64,000 bases of DNA. Source: an uncultured Alphaproteobacteria bacterium. Lineage in GTDB: Bacteria; Pseudomonadota; Alphaproteobacteria; GCA-2731375. Each line of letters begins with the position of its first letter. The first letter of the stretch is position 1. The stretch spans positions 124,001 through 188,000 of the forward strand of contig CATOSZ010000002.1 of NCBI GenBank assembly GCA_951812805.1, given 5' to 3'. Positions 1 to 8,174 of this stretch are shown piece by piece. The notes under the pieces are model-generated. The model was given only the letters and a program-made list of their open reading frames with translations. It made no database searches and was not told the origin of the DNA. Position numbers and translations under genes: made by a program.

Positions 1-81
1 GGGCGCGACCTCGGTGCTTCGGGGTGCCGTCTTCGGCCGTATCGCCGGGCGCCATGCCGCCCGGCGCGGCAATTAGCAATC

Positions 82-1068
82 ATGGCGGACATCCGCCGCA
101 TCGTCCTGGTCGGCGCCGGGCTGATCGGCGCCGGCTGGGCCGGGCGACTGATCGAAAACGGCCACGACGTCACCGTCGCCGATCCCGATGCCGGCGCCGA
201 GCCGCGCCTGCGCGCGATGCTGGCGCAGGCGGAACGGGCCTGGGCCACGCTCGCCGGCGATATCGAACGGCCGCGCGGGACAGCACGCTTTACCACCGAC
301 ATCGAGGCGGCCGTCGCCGAGGCCGATTTCGTGCAGGAAAACGCGCCGGAGCGAGAAGACCTGAAGTGCGAGCTGCTCGCGCGAATCAGCCGGGCCTGTC
401 CGCCGGCGGCACTCATCGCCTCCTCGTCTTCGGGTCTGTTGCCGAGTCGTTTGCAGGCGGACTGCCGGGCCCCGGAGCGGGTCTTCATCGGCCATCCCTT
501 CAATCCGGTCTACCTGTTGCCCCTGGTCGAGCTGGTCGGCGGTACGGCGACGGCGCCCGAGTGCCTGACCGCCGCCGCGGCCTTCTACGAGACCCTCGGC
601 ATGCATCCGCTGATCGTGCGCCGGGAGATCGAGGGCTACATCTCCGACCGCCTGCAGGAAGCGCTCTGGCGCGAGGCGCTGCACCTGGTGAACGACGGCA
701 TCGCCACGACGGAGGAGATCGACCGCGCCATCGTCTACGGTCCGGGCCTGCGCTGGTCCGCGATGGGAACCTGCCTGACCTTCCATCTGGCGGGCGGCGA
801 GGCCGGCATGGCCCATATGCTGGCCCAGTTCGGTCCCGCCCTGAAGCTGCCGTGGACGAAACTGGCGGCGCCGGAGCTGACCGAGTCCCTGATCGATGCC
901 ATGGTCGAGCAATCGGAAGCCCAGGCCGGGGAGCTGGACATCGAGACGCTGGAGCGGCTGCGCGACGATTGCCTGATCGCGGTGATGCAGGCCCTGGCGA
1001 CACGGGACTATGCAGCGGGTGCCACGTTGGCCCGGCACCTGGAAAGATTGCGCTGCCGCCTCGGATAA
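82..1068 (+). CDS. L-carnitine dehydrogenase-like 3-hydroxyacyl-CoA dehydrogenase family protein
   Basis: The 328-residue protein has an N-terminal Rossmann fold with the NAD-binding motif GAGLIGAG at residues 11-18. A C-terminal helical domain of the 3-hydroxyacyl-CoA dehydrogenase type follows. The C-terminal run around FHLAGGEAGMAHML, then FGPALKLPWTKL, resembles L-carnitine (3-)dehydrogenases and lambda-crystallin-like proteins more than fatty-acid FadB or Hbd. The expected reaction is NAD-dependent oxidation of a 3-hydroxy acid, possibly carnitine to 3-dehydrocarnitine, in the cytoplasm. The substrate is inferred from family resemblance. No carnitine-cleavage partner lies next to it; uvrB follows 42 bp later on the same strand. 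The ribosome site is weak, and the start is taken at the codon that opens the Rossmann strand. Confidence 0.8.
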   Translation: MADIRRIVLVGAGLIGAGWAGRLIENGHDVTVADPDAGAEPRLRAMLAQAERAWATLAGDIERPRGTARFTTDIEAAVAEADFVQENAPEREDLKCELLARISRACPPAALIASSSSGLLPSRLQADCRAPERVFIGHPFNPVYLLPLVELVGGTATAPECLTAAAAFYETLGMHPLIVRREIEGYISDRLQEALWREALHLVNDGIATTEEIDRAIVYGPGLRWSAMGTCLTFHLAGGEAGMAHMLAQFGPALKLPWTKLAAPELTESLIDAMVEQSEAQAGELDIETLERLRDDCLIAVMQALATRDYAAGATLARHLERLRCRLG

Positions 1069-1110
1069 AGACTCCCCGCGCCGGCCCGGCCGTCCTATAT
1101 TTCACGGGCC

Positions 1111-3465
1111 ATGGCTCATACCTCGCTCGCTGAAAACCAACGCCGCTTCGAGTCCGCCTTGCAGGAGGCGGAGCAGACGCAATGGGTGCCGTTCCGGCCC
1201 GACCGGCCGGAAAAGGACGAGGGCGGGCGGCCGTTCGATCTCGTCTCCGAGTTCACCCCCCAGGGCGACCAGCCGCAAGCGATCGTCGAACTGGCCGAGG
1301 GCTTGAACCGGGGGGAGCGGGACCAGGTCCTGCTGGGCGTCACCGGTTCGGGCAAGACCTTCACCATGGCGCATGTGATCCAGCAGCTGCGCCGCCCCAC
1401 CCTGGTGCTGGCGCCGAACAAGACGCTGGCCGCCCAGCTCTATGGCGAGATGGTGAGCTTCTTCCCCGAGAACGCGGTCGAGTATTTCGTTTCCTATTAC
1501 GACTACTACCAACCCGAGGCCTATGTGCCGCGCACCGATACCTATGTCGAGAAAGAGGCCTCGGTGAACGAGCAGATCGACCGCATGCGCCACTCGGCGA
1601 CGCGGGCGCTGCTGGAGCGTGACGACGTCGTCATCGTCGCCTCGGTGTCCTGCATCTACGGCATCGGCTCGGTCGAAACCTACAGCCAGATGACCGTCGA
1701 CCTGGTGCGCGGCAAGCGCATGGACCGGCAGGAGCTGCTGCGCCGCTTCGTCGAGCTGCAGTACCGGCGCAACGACGCCGGGTTCGCCCGGGGCGCCTTC
1801 CGGGTGCGCGGCGACGTGGTGGAACTCTGGCCCGCCCATCTCGAGGATCGGGCCTGGCGGATCGAGCTGTTCGGCGACGAGATCGACGCCATCGTCGAAT
1901 TCGATCCCCTGACCGGCCACCGCACCGACACGCTGGAGCGGGTCCGTGTCTATCCCAACAGCCACTATGTGACGCCGAAACCGACGCTTCGCCAGGCGGC
2001 GAAGAAGATCAAGGTGGAGCTGGCGGCGCAGCTGGAACGGTTCCGCGACCAGGGCCTGCTGCTGGAGGCGGAGCGGCTGGAACAGCGCACCATGTTGGAC
2101 CTCGAGATGATGGAGGCGACCGGCTCCTGCCCCGGCATCGAGAACTACTCGCGCTATCTGACGGGACGCAATCCGGGCGATCCACCGCCGACACTGATCG
2201 AATACCTGCCCGAGAACGCCCTGCTGGTCGTCGACGAGAGCCACATCACCGTGCCGCAGATCGGCGGCATGTTCCGCGGCGACTTCCGCCGCAAGTGGAC
2301 CCTCTCGGAATTCGGCTTCCGCCTGCCGTCCTGCATCGACAACCGGCCGCTGAAGTTCGCCGAGTGGGAGACCATGCGCCCGCAGACCGTCTTCGTCTCC
2401 GCCACCCCCGGTGGGTGGGAGCTCGAGCGGACCGGCGGCGTCTTCATCGAGCAGTTGATCCGGCCGACCGGCTTGATCGATCCGGTCTGCATCGTCCGTC
2501 CCGTGGAATACCAGGTCGACGACCTGATCGCGGAATGCCAGGCGGTGACGGCGGACGGCCACCGGGTGCTGGTGACGACGTTGACCAAGCGGATGGCGGA
2601 AGACCTGACGGAGTACCTGCACGAGGCGGGCCTGAAGGTGCGCTACCTGCACTCCGACATCGAAACGCTGGAGCGGATCGAGATCATGCGCGATCTCCGC
2701 CTCGGCGTGTTCGACATCCTGATCGGCATCAACCTGTTGCGCGAGGGCCTCGATATCCCGGAATGCGCGCTCGTCGCCATCCTGGACGCGGACAAGGAGG
2801 GTTACCTCCGTTCCGAGACCTCGCTGATCCAGACCATCGGCCGCGCCGCGCGCAACGTCGACGGGCGGGTCATCCTCTATGCCGACAAGATGACCAACAG
2901 CCTGACCCGGGCGCTGGCCGAGACCGAGCGGCGGCGCGAAAAGCAAAGCGCCTACAACGCGGCCAACGACATCACGCCGGAATCGATTCGCAAGAACATC
3001 TCCGACATCCTGCAAAGCGTCTACGAAAGCGATCACGTCACCGTCGACACCGGCGACGGGGACAAGGTCGAGCTGATCGGCCACAATCTGCGCGCCTATA
3101 TCGAGGATCTGGAAAAGCGCATGCGCGAGGCCGCGGCCGAACTGGAGTTCGAGGAGGCGGCCCGCCTGCGCGACGAGATCAAGCGGCTGGAGCGGATGGA
3201 GCTCGCCCAGCTGGAAGGCGACACCGACGCGTTGCGCGAACCCCGACCGGGGGAGGCCCGGCGTGGCCGCCCGCCCGCCAAGGGCAAAGGCAAGGGTGGG
3301 GGCCGGGGCCGGGGTGGGCGGCGTGAACCGGCGAGCGGCGAGCGCGTCAATCGTAACAACCCGCCCGCCGTGCTGACGCCCGAGATGCTGGATGCGGCGC
3401 GCAGCCCACGTGGCCGGTCCTCCGCCGGCAAGCCCGGCACCCGCGCGCTTCGGCGCAAGCGTTAG
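1111..3465 (+). CDS. uvrB: UvrABC excision nuclease subunit B
   Basis: UvrB is the DNA-damage-loading helicase subunit of nucleotide excision repair; it works with UvrA and UvrC. Walker A GVTGSGKT is at residues 76-83. The beta-hairpin segment rich in Tyr ([19 protein letters not shown]) follows, then the Walker B region VVDESH, helicase motifs through the QTIGRAARN motif, and a C-terminal UVR domain (about residues 665-700) that contacts UvrC. At 784 residues it is longer than typical UvrB (about 660-700). The excess is a roughly 75-residue tail rich in Gly, Arg, Lys and Pro after the UVR domain, plus a short N-terminal extension. No partner uvr gene is in the window. Identity is certain; the role of the basic tail is unknown. 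Confidence 0.97.
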   Translation: MAHTSLAENQRRFESALQEAEQTQWVPFRPDRPEKDEGGRPFDLVSEFTPQGDQPQAIVELAEGLNRGERDQVLLGVTGSGKTFTMAHVIQQLRRPTLVLAPNKTLAAQLYGEMVSFFPENAVEYFVSYYDYYQPEAYVPRTDTYVEKEASVNEQIDRMRHSATRALLERDDVVIVASVSCIYGIGSVETYSQMTVDLVRGKRMDRQELLRRFVELQYRRNDAGFARGAFRVRGDVVELWPAHLEDRAWRIELFGDEIDAIVEFDPLTGHRTDTLERVRVYPNSHYVTPKPTLRQAAKKIKVELAAQLERFRDQGLLLEAERLEQRTMLDLEMMEATGSCPGIENYSRYLTGRNPGDPPPTLIEYLPENALLVVDESHITVPQIGGMFRGDFRRKWTLSEFGFRLPSCIDNRPLKFAEWETMRPQTVFVSATPGGWELERTGGVFIEQLIRPTGLIDPVCIVRPVEYQVDDLIAECQAVTADGHRVLVTTLTKRMAEDLTEYLHEAGLKVRYLHSDIETLERIEIMRDLRLGVFDILIGINLLREGLDIPECALVAILDADKEGYLRSETSLIQTIGRAARNVDGRVILYADKMTNSLTRALAETERRREKQSAYNAANDITPESIRKNISDILQSVYESDHVTVDTGDGDKVELIGHNLRAYIEDLEKRMREAAAELEFEEAARLRDEIKRLERMELAQLEGDTDALREPRPGEARRGRPPAKGKGKGGGRGRGGRREPASGERVNRNNPPAVLTPEMLDAARSPRGRSSAGKPGTRALRRKR

Positions 3466-3475
3466 GAGACACGCG

Positions 3476-3895
3476 ATGACGAGCCATCCGATCCCCTTGC
3501 AGGGCCTCGATCACGTCGTGCTGCGGGTGCGGGACGTCGAGGCGATGATCGCCTTCTATTGCGACGTGGTCGGCTGCACGGTGACGCGGCGGCGCCCCGA
3601 CATCGGCCTCTATCACCTGGCCGCCGGGCGGGCGATGATCGACCTGGTGCCGATCGACGGCCAGCTCGGCGCCAAGGGCGGGGCCGCGCCGGGCGTCGAA
3701 GGCCGCAACATGGATCACCTCTGCCTGCAGGTGGAGCCCTTCGACGAGGCGGCGATCAGCGCCCACCTGAAGGGGCGCGGCATCCCGCACGAGCCCTCGG
3801 CCACCCGCTTCGGGGCGCTGGGAGACGGTCCTTCGATCTACATCCAGGACCCCGAGGGCAACACCGTCGAGCTTAAAGGGCCGCCCGCGGGCTGA
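3476..3895 (+). CDS. VOC (glyoxalase/bleomycin-resistance) family protein
   Basis: This 139-residue vicinal-oxygen-chelate protein has paired beta-alpha-beta-beta-beta modules. Putative metal ligands sit at the usual places: His13 (LDHVVL), His81 (MDHLCL) and Glu132 (GNTVEL). The family uses a divalent metal for isomerisation, ring cleavage or thiol-transfer reactions; the substrate here cannot be told. The start at 3476 is preferred over upstream in-frame codons because a GGAGA ribosome site lies just before it. It begins 10 bp after the uvrB stop, so it is probably co-transcribed, though a functional link to repair is not implied. Confidence 0.8.
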   Translation: MTSHPIPLQGLDHVVLRVRDVEAMIAFYCDVVGCTVTRRRPDIGLYHLAAGRAMIDLVPIDGQLGAKGGAAPGVEGRNMDHLCLQVEPFDEAAISAHLKGRGIPHEPSATRFGALGDGPSIYIQDPEGNTVELKGPPAG

Positions 3896-4118
3896 CGGGC
3901 GATGGACGGCCTGCGGCAAAGCAAGTAATACCGTCGCGAACGGCGCCTCCGGGCCGATGGTCGTGTTGTCTCGGCCGTCGGCCTCCCCATATAGGTATGA
4001 CGTCAGCGGACCCGATGCTTCGTGGGGGAGATGGTCCGGATGGCGCAAGCCGTCGGTACGGGGCGGCCTGAGTGGGGCATTGCATGCGGCCTGTCGTCAT
4101 GATTCCGAGTCCCGGCCG

Positions 4119-5099
4119 ATGACCTATCTCATGGTGGCCGGCGGTCTGGTGCTATTGCTGCTCGCGGGCGACGTCCTGGTCCGGGGCGCCGTCTCGATGG
4201 CGCAGTGCTGGGATGTCCCGCCGCTCGTCATCGGGCTTACCATCGTGGCGCTCGGCACCTCCGCGCCGGAACTGGTCGTCTGCCTCGACGCGGCGCTGAC
4301 CGGCGCGCCGGAATTGGCGATCGGCAACGTCGTCGGCTCCAACATCGCCAACGTGCTGCTCGTTCTGGGATTGCCGGCGGCGATCTATCCCTTCACCGCC
4401 GACGGTGCGTCCGTGCGCCGCGATACTCTGTTGATGTTGGGCGCCAGCGGGCTGTTCGTCGTTTTCGCCTGGCAGGGCCGGATCGAGGCGTGGCACGGCA
4501 TCATCCTGGTCTCCGGCCTGGTGGCATTTCTCGGCTATTCCTACGTCATGGCAAAACGCGGCGGTGGGTCCAGCGAATCGGACATGGCCGAGGAGCTGGA
4601 CGAACTCGGCGGCAAACCGGGCCGCATCTGGGTCGCCGTCGCCTTCGTCGTGGGCGGCATGGCAGGCCTGGTGCTGGGGGCCCATTGGCTGGTGGAAGGC
4701 GCCATCCAGATCGCCACCGCCGCCGGGGTCAGCAAGGCGGTGATCGGCCTCACCCTGCTGGCGATCGGCACCTCGTTGCCGGAGCTGGCGACCTCGGTCG
4801 TCGCCGCGCTGCGCCGTCACGCCGACGTCGCCATCGGCAACGTCGTCGGCTCCAACCTGTTCAACATCCTCGGCATCATGGGCGTCACTGCGATCGTCAG
4901 CCCGGTGCCGGTCCCCGACGCCTTTCTCGGCTTCGATCTCTGGCTGATGATGGGGGCCTCCGGACTGTTGTTGATCCTGGTGCTTTCCGGGCGATCGCTC
5001 AACCGGTTCTCGGGCCTGGTCCTGACCATCGCCTACAGCGGATATATCGTCGCCCTCTTCACCGGCGTCTCGGCGATGGGCCCCGGCACCACCCTCTAA
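4119..5099 (+). CDS. CaCA-family calcium/sodium antiporter (YrbG-like)
   Basis: This 326-residue inner-membrane protein has about ten hydrophobic segments in two homologous halves. Each half carries the alpha-repeat signature: GTSAPELVV with GNVVGSNIANVL in the first, and GTSLPELAT with GNVVGSNLFNIL in the second. The acidic and Asn residues of these repeats coordinate Ca2+/Na+ in characterised exchangers. A short hydrophilic loop with several acidic residues (about residues 150-165) joins the halves, as in bacterial YrbG-type proteins. The start is set where the first membrane helix begins (MTYLMVAGG); a longer in-frame N-terminus is hydrophilic and unlikely. A stem-loop follows the stop. 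Confidence 0.9.
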   Translation: MTYLMVAGGLVLLLLAGDVLVRGAVSMAQCWDVPPLVIGLTIVALGTSAPELVVCLDAALTGAPELAIGNVVGSNIANVLLVLGLPAAIYPFTADGASVRRDTLLMLGASGLFVVFAWQGRIEAWHGIILVSGLVAFLGYSYVMAKRGGGSSESDMAEELDELGGKPGRIWVAVAFVVGGMAGLVLGAHWLVEGAIQIATAAGVSKAVIGLTLLAIGTSLPELATSVVAALRRHADVAIGNVVGSNLFNILGIMGVTAIVSPVPVPDAFLGFDLWLMMGASGLLLILVLSGRSLNRFSGLVLTIAYSGYIVALFTGVSAMGPGTTL

Positions 5100-5114
5100 A
5101 AGGCATCCGTACGT

Positions 5115-5131
5115 CTCCCCGTCGCGGGGAG
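5115..5131 (+). terminator. Stem-loop after the antiporter gene
   Basis: A perfect 7-bp stem (CTCCCCG / CGGGGAG) with a TCG loop begins 16 bp after the antiporter stop. There is no T-tract after it. It could be a weak or Rho-assisted terminator, or a 3' stabilising hairpin. It sits immediately before the heat-shock promoter. Confidence 0.4.
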
Positions 5132-5132
5132 C

Positions 5133-5160
5133 CTTGATCGGCGCAAGGCACTGCCTACAT
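5133..5160 (+). promoter_or_regulatory. Sigma-32 (RpoH) type promoter for the small heat-shock operon
   Basis: CTTG at 5133-5136, then 17 bp, then CCTACAT at 5154-5160. This matches the alphaproteobacterial RpoH consensus CTTG-N17/18-CYTATNT at all but one position. It would start transcription near 5167, giving a leader of roughly 90 nt before the heat-shock gene. Confidence 0.7.
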
Positions 5161-5167
5161 TACAGAC

Positions 5168-5260
5168 ATGGCGGTGCCCTCGGGGCCGTCGGCGGAGGCC
5201 CGTACGGCTTCGCCAAAATGGTAACGACGCCATGCTTGCTCAGCTGGAGGAGGTGGTTCG
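5168..5260 (+). promoter_or_regulatory. ROSE-like RNA thermometer leader
   Basis: The leader contains GC-rich hairpins in its first part. It ends with TTGCT at 5236-5240 facing AGGA at 5248-5251, inside the ribosome site GGAGGAGGT, six bases before the ATG. The UYGCU / AGGA pairing with one bulged G is the hallmark of ROSE elements, which hide the Shine-Dalgarno of alphaproteobacterial small heat-shock genes at low temperature. Position, gene context and motif all fit. The full fold was not computed. Confidence 0.6.
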
Positions 5261-5716
5261 ATGAGCCGTTTGTCCGCGTTCAACAGTCCCTTGCTGCTGG
5301 GATTCGATCATTTCGAGCGAATCCTCGATCGGGCCGCCAAGTCCGGCAGCGATGGCTATCCCCCCTACAACATTGAGCAGGTCGGCGAGAACGGGCTGCG
5401 CATCGTGCTCGCGGTGGCCGGCTTCGCCGAGGACGACCTTTCGATCACGCTGGAAGAAAACCAGCTGATGATCCGCGGCAAGCAGGGCGAGGAGACGGGG
5501 ACCGTCTATCTCCACCGTGGTATCGCCGCCCGCCAGTTCCAGCGCGCCTTCGTGCTGGCCGAGGGCATCGAGGTCGCCGGCGCCAAGCTGGACCGGGGCC
5601 TGCTGGCGATCGACCTGATGCGTCCGGTGCCGACCCCGAACGTGCGCACCATCGAGATCAGCTCGGGCGGCGGCAAGACGTCCACCGCCAAGACGATCGA
5701 CATGAATGCCGAGTGA
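5261..5716 (+). CDS. Hsp20/IbpA-type small heat-shock protein
   Basis: This 151-residue cytoplasmic holdase chaperone binds unfolding proteins and hands them to DnaK/ClpB. The N-terminus LSAFNSPLLLGFDHFERIL is typical of IbpA-class members. The alpha-crystallin domain spans roughly residues 35-130, with the conserved VAVAGF-like stretch (LAVAGFAEDDL) and GLLAIDL near its end. A C-terminal IxI-type oligomerisation motif (TIEI) follows. Strong ribosome site GGAGGAGGT. Regulation appears double: an RpoH promoter and a ROSE-like thermometer lie directly upstream. It forms an operon with the DUF1150 gene 21 bp downstream. Confidence 0.93.
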   Translation: MSRLSAFNSPLLLGFDHFERILDRAAKSGSDGYPPYNIEQVGENGLRIVLAVAGFAEDDLSITLEENQLMIRGKQGEETGTVYLHRGIAARQFQRAFVLAEGIEVAGAKLDRGLLAIDLMRPVPTPNVRTIEISSGGGKTSTAKTIDMNAE

Positions 5717-5737
5717 TGTCGTAGAGGAGCCTTCGAA

Positions 5738-5965
5738 ATGACCAAGCCCGAAACCCTCGCCGCCGAGCGGCCCGCCGTCACCATGCAGCAGCTGTTCAAT
5801 ATCGGCCTCGCCGACGTCGCCTACGTCAAGACGGTGCGGGCCGAGAACAGTCGCGCCTACGCCCTGCACAGCGCCGACGGCACGGAAATCGCCCGCTTCG
5901 CCGACCGCGACGTCGCTTTCGCCGCCAGCCGGCAGCACGATCTCGAGCCGGTGAGCGCGCATTAG
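5738..5965 (+). CDS. DUF1150 family protein
   Basis: This small 75-residue protein belongs to the alphaproteobacterial DUF1150 family, which commonly follows an hsp20 gene as here. Recognisable features are the central IGLADVAYVKTV and the Ala/Asp-rich segment HSADGTEIARF. It has no membrane segment or signal peptide. Function is unknown; co-expression with the heat-shock protein is expected from the 21-bp spacing. The ribosome site GAGGAG lies about ten bases before the start. Confidence 0.85.
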   Translation: MTKPETLAAERPAVTMQQLFNIGLADVAYVKTVRAENSRAYALHSADGTEIARFADRDVAFAASRQHDLEPVSAH

Positions 5966-6037
5966 TCGTTTCGGTTTGTTTCCGCCCTGCCGAGCGGGCA
6001 TCCTGGGAACGGGGCCTGATCGGCACGGAGGCATGCC

Positions 6038-6559
6038 ATGAAACGAGGACTTTCCGCTTTGACGGCCCTGGCGATTTGTGTGGGCTCGACCTTCGTGGCC
6101 GCCGGTGTCCAGGCGGCCGGGGCGGTCGCCGAGATGAAGGGTCCCGACGGTACCGCCATGGGTACGGTGAGCTTCACCCAAACCGCGCAAGGCGTCCTGA
6201 TCCAGGCCCGGATGACCGGATTGTCGGCCGGCCCGCACGGCTTTCACATTCACGAAACGGGCGCCTGCGCACCGGACTTCAAGGCGGCGGGCGGCCACTA
6301 TAATCCGCACGGCGGGCAGCATGGTTTCGCCCGCGCCGGGCAGAGCCATGCGGGCGACCTGCCGAACCTGCTCGCGCATGGGGACGGCACGGCCCTGGCC
6401 GACACGCTCAATACGCTGGTCAGTCTGGAGGCGGGTGCTGTGGGTTCGCTGTTCGATTCCGACGGCTCGTCGATCATCATCCACGCCGGTCCCGACAGCT
6501 ACGGCGATGCCGCCGGCGCCGGCGGACGGGTCGCCTGCGGCGTCGTCAAGGCGAACTAG
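6038..6559 (+). CDS. sodC: Periplasmic Cu-Zn superoxide dismutase
   Basis: SodC removes superoxide in the periplasm. The 173-residue precursor starts with a Sec signal peptide (Lys-Arg, hydrophobic core, cut near VQA-AGA at about residue 27). Copper ligands are in the FHIH motif (His70, His72). The bridging His is in GGHYNP (His87), with His95, His104 and Asp107 (HAGDLP) at the zinc site and a further His in IIIHAGPD. Cys77 and Cys167 are placed to form the conserved disulfide. It is a free-standing gene, on the same strand as the heat-shock operon but 72 bp away. The ribosome site GGAGG lies before the start. Confidence 0.95.
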   Translation: MKRGLSALTALAICVGSTFVAAGVQAAGAVAEMKGPDGTAMGTVSFTQTAQGVLIQARMTGLSAGPHGFHIHETGACAPDFKAAGGHYNPHGGQHGFARAGQSHAGDLPNLLAHGDGTALADTLNTLVSLEAGAVGSLFDSDGSSIIIHAGPDSYGDAAGAGGRVACGVVKAN

Positions 6560-6621
6560 CGGACGGGCCGGCGGCCGGCTATCATCGCGCCGAACACGGA
6601 ACAACGCGCGAGGGTCGGATC

Positions 6622-7026
6622 ATGGCTACGGAAGGCGGCTGCTATTGCGGCCAGATTCGCTACACGGCGGCGACGCCGCCACAAGGCGCGATGCAATGCC
6701 ATTGTCGGGAATGCCAGTACATCACCGGCGGGCATCCGAACGCCATCGTGTTCTTCGCGCGTGACGACTTCCGCTTCACCAAGGGAACGCCGGCCGAGTT
6801 CGCCCGCGACGACCTGGAAACGCCGGTCACGCGGTTCTTCTGCCCGAATTGCGGTACCGGCATCGGCACCCGCTCGCCGCGTCGCCCGGACATGATGATC
6901 GTCAAGGTCGGCACCCTCGACGATCCCAGCCAGTTCAAGCCGCAAGCGGCGATCTTCACGATCGACAAGCAACCCTTCCATGCCCTGCCCGAAGGCGTGC
7001 CGAGCTACGAGCGCTTGCCGGGCTGA
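6622..7026 (+). CDS. GFA-family zinc-binding protein
   Basis: The 134-residue protein has the Mss4-like fold of glutathione-dependent formaldehyde-activating (GFA) proteins. Zinc-binding cysteines are in the expected three clusters: Cys7 and Cys9 (GGCYCG), Cys26, Cys28 and Cys31 (CHCREC), and Cys74 and Cys77 (CPNCG). The family is often described as adding glutathione to formaldehyde, but most members are uncharacterised and no formaldehyde gene is nearby. It overlaps the convergent membrane-protein gene by 22 bp at its 3' end. Confidence 0.85.
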   Translation: MATEGGCYCGQIRYTAATPPQGAMQCHCRECQYITGGHPNAIVFFARDDFRFTKGTPAEFARDDLETPVTRFFCPNCGTGIGTRSPRRPDMMIVKVGTLDDPSQFKPQAAIFTIDKQPFHALPEGVPSYERLPG

Positions 7027-7289
7027 GGCGGCTTCGACGTCGCCTCCACGTCGCCGTCCGCACTCCAGCGTAGCAGGCGGCGGCGCAGCGGCGGGATATC
7101 GAGGGCGATCAGCGCCACGCCGACGGGTAGCATCCAGAAGCCCAGGATCGGCAGGAATCCCAGAACGCCGCCGACCATGGCCAGCAGGCCGACCAGGGTG
7201 CGTGCGCCCGGCCAGATCCGCCTGTCCGCCCCGTTCACGGCGCGCTTGATCTGGCGGACGAAATCCTGCCGGGTCGGGCGCCGGAGCAT
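7005..7289 (-). CDS. Small membrane protein of unknown function
   Basis: The 94-residue protein has a basic N-terminus followed by one long or two closely spaced hydrophobic segments (about residues 30-66), an Arg-rich stretch and a polar tail. The start lies 5 bp after the nitroreductase stop on the same strand, so the two are probably co-transcribed. Its 3' end overlaps the GFA gene on the opposite strand. I do not recognise a family; hydrophobicity and spacing are the only support. Confidence 0.6.
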   Translation of the reverse strand: MLRRPTRQDFVRQIKRAVNGADRRIWPGARTLVGLLAMVGGVLGFLPILGFWMLPVGVALIALDIPPLRRRLLRWSADGDVEATSKPPQPGKRS

Positions 7290-7294
7290 GCGGG

Positions 7295-8086
7295 TCAGCG
7301 AAAGTCGAAGCCGAGCGCGGCCAACTCGGCGCGCAGGTTGTCGCGCAGTTGCGGGTTGAACTTCTTGTCCATGTCGTGCGACCAGGAGTCCGGCGTCGTC
7401 GGCTTGCCCGCCGCCTCGTAATGGGCGGCCAGCACCGCGTCGTAGGCGGCGACCCGCTCGTCCACGCCGGCCTCGTCGGCATGCCGGCCGTAACGCTCGT
7501 AATGCACCATGTCGTCATAGGCCATGCGCGGCTTCTGCGCCGGCACCTCGCCCGGCCAGCCGAGTACCATGCCGAAGACGCAGTAAACGCCCTTCGGCAG
7601 GCCGAGGATGCGGGCGGTCTCCACCGCGTTGTTGCGCACCGCCCCGATCAGCACGCCCTTCAGCCCCAGGCTCTCCGCCGCCAGATAGGCCGACATGCCG
7701 ACCAGCGCCGCGTCGATGGAGGCGACCAGACCAACCTCCAGGTTGTTGTCCTCCAGGCAGTGGCCGCGGGCCGCCATCGCCGCCTCGATCCGCGTGAGGT
7801 CAGCGCAGAAGCCGATGAAGACCGGCGCTTCGCGGACATGGCGCTGGCCGGCGGTGACCTCGCCGAGGGCCGCCAGGGTTTCCGCTTCGCGCACGACGAT
7901 GACGCTGTAGGACTGGATGTTCGAAGAGGTCGGCGCGCGGAATGCGGATTTCAACACCGCCTGGACATAGTGGTCGTCGACGGACCGCTCGGCATAATCG
8001 CGCACGCTGACGCGCTGGGCGAGGACACGGATGGTTTCGCTCGATGGCAGGTTGCCGGCGGCGGCGTGGCGTGGCGACGTGGGCAT
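7295..8086 (-). CDS. NADPH-dependent nitroreductase family oxidoreductase
   Basis: This 263-residue flavoprotein is of the nitroreductase superfamily and closest in layout to NfsA-like enzymes. SVRDYAERSVD near the N-terminus and RAPTSSNIQSYSVIVV form the FMN phosphate-binding region; a Gly-rich GLPKGVYCVFGMVLGWP follows. It would reduce nitroaromatics, quinones or flavins with NAD(P)H in the cytoplasm. The start at 8086 is chosen because GAGGAA sits nine bases upstream; a start 51 bp earlier lacks one. It is divergent from hutF and shares a short promoter region with it. Confidence 0.88.
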   Translation of the reverse strand: MPTSPRHAAAGNLPSSETIRVLAQRVSVRDYAERSVDDHYVQAVLKSAFRAPTSSNIQSYSVIVVREAETLAALGEVTAGQRHVREAPVFIGFCADLTRIEAAMAARGHCLEDNNLEVGLVASIDAALVGMSAYLAAESLGLKGVLIGAVRNNAVETARILGLPKGVYCVFGMVLGWPGEVPAQKPRMAYDDMVHYERYGRHADEAGVDERVAAYDAVLAAHYEAAGKPTTPDSWSHDMDKKFNPQLRDNLRAELAALGFDFR

Positions 8087-8174
8087 GGCGAGGGTTCCTC
8101 GGACTGGAGACGGATGGCTTCGGGAGGGTGGCGCCATATTGCCGCCGCGGCTTCACCTGATGCAAGATCCCGCG

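Noticed and set aside
3896-4118. Small gene or riboswitch before the antiporter
   Set aside because: No reading frame with plausible composition and no recognised aptamer motif; treated as plain intergenic sequence.
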